Assembly (NCBI RefSeq): GCF_000429125.1
Contig: NZ_AUBG01000006.1
Span: forward strand, 124,001-188,000
Reading direction: 5' to 3'
Length of the DNA stretch: 64,000 nucleotides
From: Aequorivita capsosiphonis DSM 23843
Lineage (GTDB): Bacteria > Bacteroidota > Bacteroidia > Flavobacteriales > Flavobacteriaceae
Part shown: piece after piece, positions 50,180-59,845 of the stretch
Numbering within the stretch: the stretch's first letter is position 1
Layout of the letters: every line of letters begins with the position of its first letter
Notes under the pieces: generated by a model
What the model was told of the DNA's origin: nothing
Databases searched by the model: none
What the model saw: only the letters and a program-made list of their open reading frames with translations
Made by a program: the position numbers and the translations under genes

Positions 50180-50878
50180 ATGCCAAATCAAAAAAAGACA
50201 TATTTCAACTGGAGCACTGGAAAGGATTCCGCTTTGGCATTATATTACTTGCTGCAGGATAAAAATTACACGGTAGATTATTTGCTTACTTCCGTCAATG
50301 CACATTTTCAGCGGGTAAGTATGCACGGGTTATCTGTAGATTTATTACAGCAACAATTTGATGCAATCGGGATTCCACACGGAACAATTCAACTGCCAGA
50401 ACAGCCCACAAATGTTGAATATGAAAACCTGATGGGTGAAAAAGTAGAACAATTAAAAGCCGAAGGATTTGAATATTCCGCATTTGGCGATATCCTTTTA
50501 GAAGATCTCAAGAAATATCGGGAGGAGCAGTTGGAGCCTTTCGGCATAAAAACAGTTTTTCCGTTGTGGCAAAAAGACACTTTGCAGTTGATGGAAGAAT
50601 TTATCGCCTTGGGATTTAAAACCATTGTAGTCTGCGTAAATGCTGCCGTGCTAGACTCGTCATTTGCGGGAAGAATAATCGATAAGGAGTTTTTAGACGA
50701 TCTGCCAGAAGGAGTTGATCCTTGCGGTGAAAATGGAGAGTTCCACACTTTTTGTTTTGATGCGCCCTATTTTAAAAATCCAATAGCTTTTGAAATTGGA
50801 GAAACAGTTTATAGAGAATACACGCACGGAGAATCAAAAAATGGATTTTGGTTTTGCGATCTTCTACCTAAAATATAA
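50180..50878 (+). CDS. Dph6-related ATP pyrophosphatase (diphthine-ammonia ligase-like)
   Basis: 232 residues from ATG 50180, the first one before the conserved region; an upstream start at 50108 would add 24. The PP-loop is FNWSTGKDSALALYYLL near residue 10, with a Thr where most relatives have a Gly. DPCGENGEFHTFCFDAPYF near residues 190-208 is the signature of the Dph6/MJ0570 family. Bacteria do not make diphthamide, so the true role is unknown; an amidation or tRNA-type modification is conceivable. Confidence 0.85.
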   Translation: MPNQKKTYFNWSTGKDSALALYYLLQDKNYTVDYLLTSVNAHFQRVSMHGLSVDLLQQQFDAIGIPHGTIQLPEQPTNVEYENLMGEKVEQLKAEGFEYSAFGDILLEDLKKYREEQLEPFGIKTVFPLWQKDTLQLMEEFIALGFKTIVVCVNAAVLDSSFAGRIIDKEFLDDLPEGVDPCGENGEFHTFCFDAPYFKNPIAFEIGETVYREYTHGESKNGFWFCDLLPKI

Positions 50879-50928
50879 TCGACACTTCCTATTAATCTAA
50901 GTTGGCTAAAAAAATGCTGTTTATAAGT

Positions 50929-50936
50929 TATATTTG
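50929..50936 (+). promoter_or_regulatory. Candidate -7 box for the TPR gene
   Basis: TATATTTG matches TAnnTTTG, 32 bp before ATG 50969. TTGG at 50902-50905 is a possible -33 box at a long, 23-base spacing. Confidence 0.4.
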
Positions 50937-50968
50937 TGCCCCAGCATAAATCAAAACTCTAAACAGGC

Positions 50969-52066
50969 ATGCCTATTTTCAAATTTTCAACCTTAGCTTT
51001 GCTGTGGTGTTGCTTTCTAATGCCGCAAATGGCACAAACGCAGGAGCAACAGGAACAGGAATTTGCCAAGGAATTGCAAGAAGCCAATCTAAGTGTTTAT
51101 CAAGATGCTGAAAAAGCGGTAGAGATCAGTGCTTTCGTTTATAAAAATGCCAAGAATACCAGTACAAAGATCACCGCACTTGTAACCTTAGTCAATGCTT
51201 ATACGGCCCTTAACCAAAGTGGGGAGGCTTTAAAATACGCTACTGAAACTTTTGAATTGGCAAAAACTTCAGAAAATATCCAGTACAAAATCTGGGCGCT
51301 CGGACTCTTGGGGGAGCAGTATCAAGTATCGCATTTAAACGGTATTTCTCGGGAATACCTGGATAGTGCAGAAGTATTGATCCAAAATTCTAATTTATCT
51401 GAAGAAGGAATGGCCGTTTCTCGCGGAAATATTTTCGCCATTAAAGGCAACGGTTATAAAGATGAAATTGATTGTGAATACGCCATTAAAAACTATGACT
51501 TGGCGATTGATTCCTATAAATCCATCCCAAAGTATTCTGCTGCTAGAAATAATCTGGCTTTGGTATTTCTGGAAAAGGGCAATTGCCTGCTCGAACTCAA
51601 CGCCCTAAATGCAGCTGAAAAGAACTTTCGTTTAACACTTGATATTGCCCAAAAAAATGGCCTCGAGGAGTATATGCAAAGAGCGGAATTGGGTTTGGCA
51701 ATGATAAAATCGCGGGAGGGAGATTTTACAAATTCAAAAGACGATGCCGAAGCATTATTGGCCACAATAGATACTAAGCTCCACCCAAAGTTAAAAAATG
51801 AATTATATCTTCTGTTGCGGGATAATTATCTCGTTCTGGGAGCTATGGAAAAGTACAATTTTTACAATCAGAAATACGAAAAGTCTGCTAGGGAAATTAC
51901 CGATCTTGAAAAACATCAATTTCAGCAAGTACTCCAATTTGTGGAACAGAAACCGACGCCAGCAACAAATAATATCGGAATTGAAAATATCCTGCTTTAT
52001 TCACTTTTACTTTTAAGCACGGCCATTGCTTTTTGGGAACTGTTTCAATGGGCAAGGAAAAGATGA
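50969..52066 (+). CDS. TPR-repeat protein with C-terminal membrane anchor
   Basis: 365 residues. A signal peptide-like N-terminus (FSTLALLWCCFLMPQMAQ) is followed by helical TPR-like repeats from about 30 to 300 (YTALNQSGEALKYATETFEL, CEYAIKNYDLAIDSYKSIP, LNALNAAEKNFRLTLDIAQ) and one transmembrane helix near the end (ILLYSLLLLSTAIAFWELF). The layout is that of the sensor part of Bacteroidota TPR regulators, but without an output domain. It may pair with a partner elsewhere. Function unknown. Confidence 0.75.
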   Translation: MPIFKFSTLALLWCCFLMPQMAQTQEQQEQEFAKELQEANLSVYQDAEKAVEISAFVYKNAKNTSTKITALVTLVNAYTALNQSGEALKYATETFELAKTSENIQYKIWALGLLGEQYQVSHLNGISREYLDSAEVLIQNSNLSEEGMAVSRGNIFAIKGNGYKDEIDCEYAIKNYDLAIDSYKSIPKYSAARNNLALVFLEKGNCLLELNALNAAEKNFRLTLDIAQKNGLEEYMQRAELGLAMIKSREGDFTNSKDDAEALLATIDTKLHPKLKNELYLLLRDNYLVLGAMEKYNFYNQKYEKSAREITDLEKHQFQQVLQFVEQKPTPATNNIGIENILLYSLLLLSTAIAFWELFQWARKR

Positions 52067-52342
52067 GTTTAAAAATGAATATCCACTTCATTTTTCTTCA
52101 ACTATTTTTGGAAATGGCTACTTGAAAAGCACCATTTTCTCAGATTTTCCTAAATTCCGTTCTTGCATTCTATTTTTCGGTCAAATTGCCTAATCCCTTT
52201 ATATATAGGTTTTTTAAGAGTTTTTTGTTTAATGAATTCACGTAATTTTCGTTGATTTCGGTAGTTCCTAGTTTTTTATTGGGTATTGTTTTTACTTGTT
52301 TTGTTTTGAAATTATCACAATTCTAAATTAAAACTTTTACAG

Positions 52343-54370
52343 ATGAAATTGAAATTATTACTCGTATCCCTTCTCTTCAGTTTTGCAGCTGCAGTTTCAC
52401 AAAACACAGAAACTCCAGCCCAGGACGCAAATACAATTAAATTGGCAGACAAACCTTCCCGTGCTTTTAAACAGTTCGATTTGAAGACGCTTAACAGGCC
52501 AAAATCCATTAGTTCTCCTTTTGAAAGCAACAACGGCGGTGCTGCTTCAGGAAATACTGCAGGACGCACTTATAATGAGCTTGAGCCTTTTGCACAAATA
52601 GACATTCCACGTTGGGGAGTGATTAGCAATATAGAAACTGGTGGAGATGTTCTTTTCTCTGCACAGCGAATAGGCAATGATTTTAACGTTAAAACCTATG
52701 ACGAAGATATTGAGATTGCAGAAAGTTTTTCGATAGAAGTTCCTGAATCTGCCAATCAGGTGGAGGTGATGAACCATTACTCTTCTAATTTCTTCAGCAA
52801 TGATGGTTATGCTGAGTTTATGGTTTATGTTCATTATTTTGAAGGAACAAATCCAGGGCCAGACGATCAAGTTTGGGAAGTTTGGGTTGTAAACAGTAAT
52901 GGCGAAATACTTGAGAAATTGACAGGTTTTTCCGCAGAGGCTAAAATAGATGCAGCTGGCAATCATAAATTGTTCACCTATTTTGACGATGATACAACGG
53001 TATCCATAAATTCAATAGATGTTGCTACGTGGGAAACGGTGGACACGTATACGTTCGATTCAGAATTGTTAATTTTCTTCTCAGGTTCTCCAATCAATTA
53101 TATTACGGTAGATGGTGAGGAATATATTGCGGTGGCTCGTTACAAACACTTGTTTATGGACAATATGACTTTTGAAGTTTTTCCAGACAATAATTTAATA
53201 ATCAAATTACTGGACTATAATTTGGAAGAAGTTAAAACGATGGCCTTAGATATTGATACCCGTTATCCAGACGCTGGGGAATTTGTGATCCCTATGGCCG
53301 ATTTTGGAACTTTTTATAGAGATCAGACTTACGATATTTCTAGTAATATCTTTAATGCTGACAGTAAATTAGAAGTGGCTTACGGAATCTATTATTACGA
53401 TATGATTAACGACACGGAGTGGAGCACCTATATGGTTGCCAATGAAGATGGTGAAATGATTCACGAGCTTAATGAGTATATCATTGATAGCTTTAAAGAA
53501 ATGAACAGCATAGAAGGTCAAGACAACCAATTGGGCTTTTTGATGGGAGAAAATGGAGAGGCAACGAACTTGGCATTTTTCAATATTGAGAGCTGGGAAT
53601 TTGAATTGAATTTAGAAGCTATGCACAATGGCGACAGATTATCTAATGATTTCAACAGAATTCCAACAGACGATTCTTACCACTTTGTAATTGGCCTAGG
53701 TGCGCCAGACGAAGAAAATGGCAATATTTATGGGGTTGTAAACGAATATGAAAGAGATGGTTCTCTTTTTAACAGACAAAGATTCCTTTTGCCGGAAGAC
53801 GTGGTTCTTTTTCAACCAATACTTACGCGTTATGCTTTGATTCCTAATCTTTTTGCTGATGATGACGAGTTGTATTATATGTATTTATATAAAGAAATGG
53901 AAGCCAATGGTTCTGTTTTTAACAACGTAGTTATTTCAAAAGATACTGAAGATTATCTAGTAGAATTCAGAGGTGATACAGGCATAGGCAATATCATTGG
54001 TTCCACTTTCCTTACAGACGGTAATGGTACTTTTAATAAAATGACCCTTCAGTATGAAACTGGTAATGATGGCCTGTTAACAGATTTTTACAGACTTCCT
54101 TTCGAAGATATTTTAGGAGTTGAAACTCCAACTGAAGCTACTCAATTTGCTTTATATCCGAATCCAACTTCTGATTTCGTAAATATAAAAGCGAGTATGG
54201 CAACAAAAAACATTCAGGTTTACAACATAGCTGGTACTCTTTTAATCAATAAAATTTTAGGCAATGTGCAGGAGAGTATTGATGTATCTGCCTTGGCAAC
54301 TGGATTATACATTGCAAAAGTTACTATGGAAAACGGAACCTCGCAGCAGGTAAAGTTTATTAAAAAGTAA
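52343..54370 (+). CDS. T9SS cargo protein with type A sorting domain, function unknown
   Basis: 675 residues. Signal peptide MKLKLLLVSLLFSFAAAVS. A long beta-rich, acidic region (about 80-590) has many Trp/Asp/Tyr-containing strands, consistent with a propeller or beta-helix, but no known domain is recognised. The last 75 residues are a type A T9SS C-terminal domain: FALYPNPTSDFVNIKAS, IQVYNIAGTLL, DVSALATGLYIAKVTM, KFIKK. It will be exported through the T9SS and anchored or released. It ends in a strong terminator. Confidence 0.85.
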   Translation: MKLKLLLVSLLFSFAAAVSQNTETPAQDANTIKLADKPSRAFKQFDLKTLNRPKSISSPFESNNGGAASGNTAGRTYNELEPFAQIDIPRWGVISNIETGGDVLFSAQRIGNDFNVKTYDEDIEIAESFSIEVPESANQVEVMNHYSSNFFSNDGYAEFMVYVHYFEGTNPGPDDQVWEVWVVNSNGEILEKLTGFSAEAKIDAAGNHKLFTYFDDDTTVSINSIDVATWETVDTYTFDSELLIFFSGSPINYITVDGEEYIAVARYKHLFMDNMTFEVFPDNNLIIKLLDYNLEEVKTMALDIDTRYPDAGEFVIPMADFGTFYRDQTYDISSNIFNADSKLEVAYGIYYYDMINDTEWSTYMVANEDGEMIHELNEYIIDSFKEMNSIEGQDNQLGFLMGENGEATNLAFFNIESWEFELNLEAMHNGDRLSNDFNRIPTDDSYHFVIGLGAPDEENGNIYGVVNEYERDGSLFNRQRFLLPEDVVLFQPILTRYALIPNLFADDDELYYMYLYKEMEANGSVFNNVVISKDTEDYLVEFRGDTGIGNIIGSTFLTDGNGTFNKMTLQYETGNDGLLTDFYRLPFEDILGVETPTEATQFALYPNPTSDFVNIKASMATKNIQVYNIAGTLLINKILGNVQESIDVSALATGLYIAKVTMENGTSQQVKFIKK

Positions 54371-54408
54371 TATAACTACGATTAATTGTTCATTTACTTT
54401 GTTTGCAA

Positions 54409-54444
54409 AACTCCCCAATCTGAATATGATTGGGGAGTTTTTTT
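54409..54444 (+). terminator. Rho-independent terminator
   Basis: AACTCCCCAATC (54409-54420) and GATTGGGGAGTT (54428-54439) form a perfect 12 bp stem with a 7-base loop, followed by TTTTTT. It ends the T9SS cargo gene. Confidence 0.9.
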
Positions 54445-54509
54445 ATGAAATTGCAAAAGAGCAGCCTTGCTAAAAAGATGTAGTTTTGCAGTTCCGAACA
54501 AAGGAGCTT

Positions 54510-55934
54510 ATGAAATTCAGATTTATTTTATTCTTTCTATTTTTAATTCTGAGTGAAACGCTAACCTATTCCCAGAATTCAGAAAGAGAAAGATTGCTTG
54601 CAGAGGCTAATCAAAGTCGTTTTAACGATCCGCTCAAATCGCTCAAACTCTATGATTATTTGCTCACAAACAGCAATAATGAAGAGGCAATAGCCATTGA
54701 AATTAAGAGAATACAAATTAACCGTTTGCTCGCTCGCTACCAAGAAGCGGTAGAAATATCCCAAGAAATTAGAAGTGAAATAGCCCCGTTATCAAATGCT
54801 AGCTTAAAATTTGAATACTGGAGAGAACTTGCGATGCTTTACAGTGATTTGGATCTTAAATTAGAAGGAGAAAAGCTAGTTAAGAAAGCTCAAGTTGGCT
54901 ATAATCGTCTTTCTACTGAAGCACAAAAAAAGTATGTCATTGATTTGCAATTGCTTTTAAATAAATACAAAGAAGATAAAACTCCCGAAGCCGAAATATA
55001 TCGCTTACAGAATATTCTAAAAGAGATGAATGGTGAAGATGCGCGTCGGTCTTGGCTCCAATATCAAATAGGCACACTTTACTACTCTTTCCAAAAAGAC
55101 TCCGCTAAAAAATATTTTGATAAGCTCATCCAGCCAAATACCACTTCTTCACTTAATAATTCTGCTGAGGTATATTCTCAGTTGTTGGATTCCATAAAAA
55201 TTGAAGATAGTGTGATTCAAGCAAGTGCTAATCGAGATTTGTTCGATAGCAATTTGCGATTGATTCTTTTAAACAACGCCATAGATTTCTGGGAAGAAAG
55301 CGTAAATCCTGACAGTTTGATATACTTTCAGAAACAACTAAATACTGCAGAAAAAGGAGCTCAACTAGAACAGCGGCAGGCCAAAGTAGCTTTACTCCAG
55401 CATATTTACAGACAGAAAAAAATTGCTGTTGATGCCGAAAATAATTTAGAAAAAAAACGAATAGGAATTGCCATTGGCTTCTTGTGTTTAATGTTGTTGA
55501 TTTATTTTGGATACAAGGTTTACTCAAGGAATAAACCCGTCAAACCTGCCGAAGAAGAAGCATCCAAAAGCATTGTTATTTCCGATAAAACGGAAGAAGA
55601 GATTCTGCAAAAACTTAAAAATTTTGAAAATTCAGAATTATTCCTTGACAAACAGATGCGTGTTGCCACCTTGGCAAAGCAGTTGGATACCAACACACGT
55701 TATCTTTCTACTATTATCAACTCAGCAAAAAATAAAACTTTTAATAATTATATAAATTCGCTTCGCATTCAATATATCCTTGATAAGCTACAGACAGATC
55801 CCAAATACCATAGTTATAAGATAAGTTATCTGGCCGAAGAGAGTGGTTTTGCTTCCCAAAGTAGTTTTACAACTGCTTTTAAGGATGTCACTGGTTTTAC
55901 GCCTTCCGCGTATATCAAAAAATCAACGAGCTGA
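54510..55934 (+). CDS. TPR sensor with membrane helix and AraC-type DNA-binding domain
   Basis: 474 residues from ATG 54510, preferred because AGGAG precedes it; a TTG at 54486 adds eight. Signal peptide-like start (MKFRFILFFLFLILSETLTY), a helical TPR-like periplasmic region to about 315, one transmembrane helix (IGIAIGFLCLMLLIYFGYKV), and a cytoplasmic AraC-type HTH pair: VATLAKQLDTNTRYLSTIIN and SYLAEESGFASQSSFTTAFK. The pattern is a one-protein signalling device sensing outside and binding DNA inside. Its targets are unknown. The preceding gene at 52343 and the following lipoprotein pair are candidates. Confidence 0.85.
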   Translation: MKFRFILFFLFLILSETLTYSQNSERERLLAEANQSRFNDPLKSLKLYDYLLTNSNNEEAIAIEIKRIQINRLLARYQEAVEISQEIRSEIAPLSNASLKFEYWRELAMLYSDLDLKLEGEKLVKKAQVGYNRLSTEAQKKYVIDLQLLLNKYKEDKTPEAEIYRLQNILKEMNGEDARRSWLQYQIGTLYYSFQKDSAKKYFDKLIQPNTTSSLNNSAEVYSQLLDSIKIEDSVIQASANRDLFDSNLRLILLNNAIDFWEESVNPDSLIYFQKQLNTAEKGAQLEQRQAKVALLQHIYRQKKIAVDAENNLEKKRIGIAIGFLCLMLLIYFGYKVYSRNKPVKPAEEEASKSIVISDKTEEEILQKLKNFENSELFLDKQMRVATLAKQLDTNTRYLSTIINSAKNKTFNNYINSLRIQYILDKLQTDPKYHSYKISYLAEESGFASQSSFTTAFKDVTGFTPSAYIKKSTS

Positions 55935-56013
55935 AAATTTTATAAAAACAACGTGTTTTGATTTCTATTTCCTTATAAATAACTAACTTAGTGTCGGTTA
56001 TAAAGTTATAGGA

Positions 56014-56511
56014 ATGAAATCTATTCAAATCCGTTTCTCGTTTTTTACGCTTTTAAGCTTGGTTTTATTGCTTGGCTGCCAGGCAACGCTAGCACCTGCT
56101 TATGACCAAGCTATTGTAGAAAAAGTAACTGAAAGCAGCGATTTGGCCATGCGCTTTTTTGCTGAAGTTGATGAAGGAACTGATAGTGATAGTTTTTTTA
56201 TGAGACAACCAAGCTATGATCAACTCATAGGTGCTTTCGAATCACTGAAACTTCAAGCCAAAGCCCGTCCAGTGCCAAATAATATGGCAATGGACAAGAT
56301 AAACAAATTGCTTCAGGACCGGGGAAGTGCACCCATATCAGACAACTATCCAAGTGCCTTCGCCTTTGAACAGATAGCCAACACCTTCAAGAAAATGAAG
56401 CAAACGGATAGAGAAAAAGGCTTAAGGGAATTCGCCATTAAAGCTTTTAAGGGGCAAGTGGAAATCTTTTTGGATCAAGCAATCACCTATGAATCATTTT
56501 TAAAACGCTAA
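56014..56511 (+). CDS. Small lipoprotein of unknown function
   Basis: 165 residues. The signal peptide ends at a lipobox, LLLGC (Cys22). The mature part is helical, with KVTESSDLAMRFFAEVDEGT and ANTFKKMKQTDREKGLREFA, and no recognised domain. The next gene starts 4 bp after its stop, so they are an operon. They follow the AraC-type regulator by 79 bp on the same strand. Confidence 0.7.
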   Translation: MKSIQIRFSFFTLLSLVLLLGCQATLAPAYDQAIVEKVTESSDLAMRFFAEVDEGTDSDSFFMRQPSYDQLIGAFESLKLQAKARPVPNNMAMDKINKLLQDRGSAPISDNYPSAFAFEQIANTFKKMKQTDREKGLREFAIKAFKGQVEIFLDQAITYESFLKR

Positions 56512-56515
56512 CGTC

Positions 56516-56830
56516 ATGGCCGAAAATGTAGCTACAATCATCAACGAAATAAAAAGTATCGCTTCCGGTATTTTGCAAGAAGATATTTCCGAAGTCCGTG
56601 GTTTCAGTGAGCGGCAGGTGGAAGCCATCGCCATTCAAACAGAAATTATTCAGCAAGGAATTGCTAAAGGAGATATAGATGAAGATCTCCGCGAGTTTTT
56701 TCTAGACGGACTAGAAGCAATGACGCGCAATTTTATTAATACTCTAAAAGGTATTTTGATTGTTACCCTTGAAAAACTTTGGAATGCCTTGATAAACTTT
56801 CTTTATAAAGCCGTAGGAGTTGTAATTTGA
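56516..56830 (+). CDS. Small helical protein of unknown function
   Basis: 104 residues, mostly alpha-helical: acidic and Glu-rich to about residue 70, then a hydrophobic segment (TLKGILIVTLEKLWNALINF, continuing LYKAVGVVI) that could lie in or against the membrane. No signal peptide and no recognised family. It starts 4 bp after the lipoprotein gene, and the two likely function together. Confidence 0.65.
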   Translation: MAENVATIINEIKSIASGILQEDISEVRGFSERQVEAIAIQTEIIQQGIAKGDIDEDLREFFLDGLEAMTRNFINTLKGILIVTLEKLWNALINFLYKAVGVVI

Positions 56831-56864
56831 GTAGTAAGTCTATTATAAAAAATCAGAATTCATT

Positions 56865-56903
56865 TTATAAAAAAACCTCACAAACGCTAACGTCTGTGAG
56901 GTT
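56865..56903 (-). terminator. Terminator of the gene at 56929-57816
   Basis: AACCTCACA (56874-56882) pairs with TGTGAGGTT (56895-56903); the A-run 56865-56875 gives a T-run on the minus strand. The stem resembles the one after pdhC (5513-5577). Confidence 0.75.
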
Positions 56904-56928
56904 GAAATCAAAAAGCCTTTGACTTTAC

Positions 56929-57816
56929 TTATTTTTTTACGATTTTCTGTGTAGCTGTATAATTACCGTCAGTAACGTTAATCATATAAACTCCATTAGA
57001 AAGTGTAGCGATATTCAACGAGTTCGTTGCGTTAAATTTCATAACTTCTTTGCCTAACATATCAGTAACTGTTACTGAAACATTATTTGCGTCAAATTTT
57101 GAAGATAGGTCAATGTTGAAAGTGTCAACAACTGGATTCGGGTAAATTGAAGCTACCGCTGTGTTAAAATCTGAAGTGCTCAAAGTTTCAGCTGTTACCA
57201 TAAAATCATCCATCATTAACAATAACCCATCATTTGTAGTACAGTGAATTGCGATATAAATCTCCTGACCATCGTAATCTGATAGATCGAAATCAAACAT
57301 TTCATATTCTGTTCCCGGGTTGATCATTGCAGAGATACTGTCAAAGTCGTCAACGCTGTTTCCTGTTGTAGATACTGCGATTTCAAATTGATCTGGTCCG
57401 TAGCTGTCTGTAAGTGCTTTGGCATAAAGCGATAATTTGGCATTTGTAGCACCAACTAATGAAATTTGTGGGCTAATTGTCCAGTCATCATTTGGAAATG
57501 GAGTGCCGTTAGCACCAGCCGCGAAAAAATATAAGCCTTTATCACCTGAGTAAGCATGGTAGATCGCTCCCGGATCTGGACTGATAAGCGTTGTATTGAA
57601 AATCATTCCAGCACCTACATAATTTGCATTTGGGAAATCACCTAATTCGGTAACACCCCAAGTATCTGACCCGTCAAGATCTACCTGAACCCATTCACCA
57701 AAGTTATCATATGTAAAATCTTCATAATCTTCGAAACTATCTTCAAAAATAGTTACTTGCGCATTCATGGTTGTAATTCCAGCTAGAAGAGCTAGAGAAA
57801 GTAGAGTTTTTTTCAT
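56929..57816 (-). CDS. T9SS cargo protein with jelly-roll-type domain
   Basis: 295 residues. Signal peptide MKKTLLSLALLAGITTMNA. The middle region (about 20-210) has DSFEDYEDFTYDNFGEWVQV, ISPQISLVGATNAKLSLYAK and FDFDLSDYDGQEIYIAIHCT, the pattern of choice-of-anchor J / MAM-like jelly-roll domains in Bacteroidota secreted proteins. A type A T9SS C-terminal domain closes it: ASIYPNPVVDTFNIDLS, VSVTVTDMLGKEVMKF, TQKIVKK. Function beyond secretion is unknown. Confidence 0.85.
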   Translation of the reverse strand: MKKTLLSLALLAGITTMNAQVTIFEDSFEDYEDFTYDNFGEWVQVDLDGSDTWGVTELGDFPNANYVGAGMIFNTTLISPDPGAIYHAYSGDKGLYFFAAGANGTPFPNDDWTISPQISLVGATNAKLSLYAKALTDSYGPDQFEIAVSTTGNSVDDFDSISAMINPGTEYEMFDFDLSDYDGQEIYIAIHCTTNDGLLLMMDDFMVTAETLSTSDFNTAVASIYPNPVVDTFNIDLSSKFDANNVSVTVTDMLGKEVMKFNATNSLNIATLSNGVYMINVTDGNYTATQKIVKK

Positions 57817-58125
57817 TGTATTTGTTTTAATTTATTAAAGTTTGGTCTCAAATATTGAATTAAATTTTCAGAAATGTTCATTTCAAATGTTAATTAACTA
57901 TTGAGGTTTTAAGACAAATTACTTCATAGAAAGCGTTTTGCGTTCTTTTTCATTTAGTTAGGAGTTTGTATTAATCAAAAAAAATATTGTGTATCGTATA
58001 GGCTAAAGATTAATCTTAAAATAACTTTAGATCATTTTAGACCAATAATCCCGATCCAGCTCTTTTATTATTTCGTAAATTTGCGACTTCATTTTTTCAA
58101 TCATCACCAAAAAACCATACGCAAC
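57817..58125. other. Divergent noncoding stretch upstream of adk
   Basis: No gene seen. TAAATTTG at 58076-58083 matches the -7 consensus and lies 42 bp before the adk ATG. The minus-strand gene has no clear promoter here. Confidence 0.5.
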
Positions 58126-58698
58126 ATGACCAATATTATTTTATTTGGCCCTCCGGGTGCAGGAAAAGGAACACAAGCTAACTTTTTGAAAGAAAAATAC
58201 AACCTCGTACATATATCTACTGGCGACGTTTTCAGATTTAATATTAAAAATGAAACAGAGCTTGGTAATCTTGCGAAATCTTTTATGGCAAAAGGAAAAT
58301 TGGTGCCAGACGAAATCACCATCGATATGTTGAGTAACGAACTCGACAACAACAGTGATGCCAATGGTTTTATCTTTGACGGTTTCCCAAGAACAGAAGC
58401 CCAAGCAGAAGCCCTTGGCTATTTAATGGACGATAAGGACTCAGAGATACACGCTATGGTTGCTTTGGAAGTAGATGACGAAGTATTGGTGCAGCGACTT
58501 TTGGAAAGAGGTAAAACCAGCGGCAGAGCCGATGACGCCGATGAAAACATTATTAGAAATCGTATAAAAGTATATTACAACGAAACCGCTATTCTAAAGG
58601 ATTATTACGATAAAAAAGATATGTACTACGGTGTTGATGGTGTGGGAAGTATTGAAGAAATCACCGAAAGATTAAATAAGGTTATAGATAGTTTGTAG
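58126..58698 (+). CDS. adk: Adenylate kinase
   Basis: 190 residues from ATG 58126; the open frame extends 15 codons upstream, but the family begins at NIILFGPPGAGKGTQ. P-loop GPPGAGKGT at residues 7-15, ISTGDVFRF for AMP binding, GFIFDGFPRTEAQA, and a short LID (RGKTSGRADDADENI), so this is the short-LID variant that cannot bind structural zinc. It equilibrates ATP + AMP with two ADP. obgE follows 81 bp later on the same strand. Confidence 0.95.
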   Translation: MTNIILFGPPGAGKGTQANFLKEKYNLVHISTGDVFRFNIKNETELGNLAKSFMAKGKLVPDEITIDMLSNELDNNSDANGFIFDGFPRTEAQAEALGYLMDDKDSEIHAMVALEVDDEVLVQRLLERGKTSGRADDADENIIRNRIKVYYNETAILKDYYDKKDMYYGVDGVGSIEEITERLNKVIDSL

Positions 58699-58779
58699 TT
58701 TGGAGTTTATGGTTTGGAGTTAGTTCAACGATAAACAGCAGGAATAAATAATAAAAATTAGTAATAAACAATAGAAAAG

Positions 58780-59778
58780 GTGACTGAAGGCAATTTTGTA
58801 GATTACGTAAAGATCCATGTTACTTCCGGAAAGGGAGGGCAGGGTAGTAAGCACATGCGACGGGAAAAATATATTCCCAAAGGTGGGCCAGATGGTGGTG
58901 ATGGTGGTCGCGGTGGACACGTAATCGTAAAAGCAAACAAAAATCTTTGGACGCTTTATCATCTTAAATTTAAAAGACACTTTAAGTCGGAACACGGTAG
59001 TGCGGGAAGCAAACAAACTAGTACTGGTGCCGATGGGGCTGATGTGTATATAGAAGTACCACTGGGTACTGTTGTTCGCGATAAGGAGAGCAATGAAATA
59101 CTCTTTGAACTAACGGAAGATGGGGAAGAGAAAATAGTAGCAAAAGGCGGTCGTGGCGGACTTGGAAATGCGCACTTCAAAACCTCAACGAACCAAACTC
59201 CGCGTTATTCCCAGCCAGGGGAAGAAGGGAAGGAAATAGATATCATCGTAGAACTGAAGATACTTGCCGATGTTGGTTTAGTAGGATTTCCAAATGCCGG
59301 AAAATCCACTTTGCTTTCGGTTATTACCGCTGCAAAACCCAAAATTGCCAATTACGAATTTACAACCCTAAAACCCAATCTGGGAATTGTAGAATACCGC
59401 GATTTCCAAACTTTTGTTGTAGCCGATATACCTGGAATTATTGAAGGTGCTGCGGAAGGAAAAGGGATTGGACATCGTTTTCTTCGCCATATTGAAAGAA
59501 ACTCCACTTTGTTATTTCTCGTTCCCGCTGATGCACCCGATATCAAGGAACAGTACGAAATTCTTGTAGACGAACTGCGTCGCTATAATCCAGAACTCTT
59601 AGACAAAGAGCGCCTAATTGCCATTAGCAAAAGCGATATGCTTGATGATGAGCTAAAAGCAGAAATGAAAACCATCTTAGACAAGGAGTTTAAGGATATT
59701 CCATATCTATTTATTTCTTCCGTAGCCCAACAAGGGTTGACTGAGCTGAAGGATAAGCTTTGGAAGATGCTTAACTAA
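58780..59778 (+). CDS. obgE: GTPase ObgE/CgtA
   Basis: 332 residues. A GTG start at 58780 gives [19 protein letters not shown], the family N-terminus. The Gly-rich Obg fold covers residues 1-158, then the G domain: G1 [10 protein letters not shown]3 [10 protein letters not shown]4-like ISKSD (where NKxD is more usual), G5 SSVAQQG. The C-terminal OCT domain of some homologues is missing, as is common in this phylum. It binds the 50S subunit and links ribosome assembly to the nucleotide state. Confidence 0.95.
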   Translation: MTEGNFVDYVKIHVTSGKGGQGSKHMRREKYIPKGGPDGGDGGRGGHVIVKANKNLWTLYHLKFKRHFKSEHGSAGSKQTSTGADGADVYIEVPLGTVVRDKESNEILFELTEDGEEKIVAKGGRGGLGNAHFKTSTNQTPRYSQPGEEGKEIDIIVELKILADVGLVGFPNAGKSTLLSVITAAKPKIANYEFTTLKPNLGIVEYRDFQTFVVADIPGIIEGAAEGKGIGHRFLRHIERNSTLLFLVPADAPDIKEQYEILVDELRRYNPELLDKERLIAISKSDMLDDELKAEMKTILDKEFKDIPYLFISSVAQQGLTELKDKLWKMLN

Positions 59779-59845
59779 CAGTTGGTTGCCGAGCGGCTCG
59801 GAGGTAGGGAAAATGTTGAGCTTATTGAGGGGCGAAGTTTGACGC

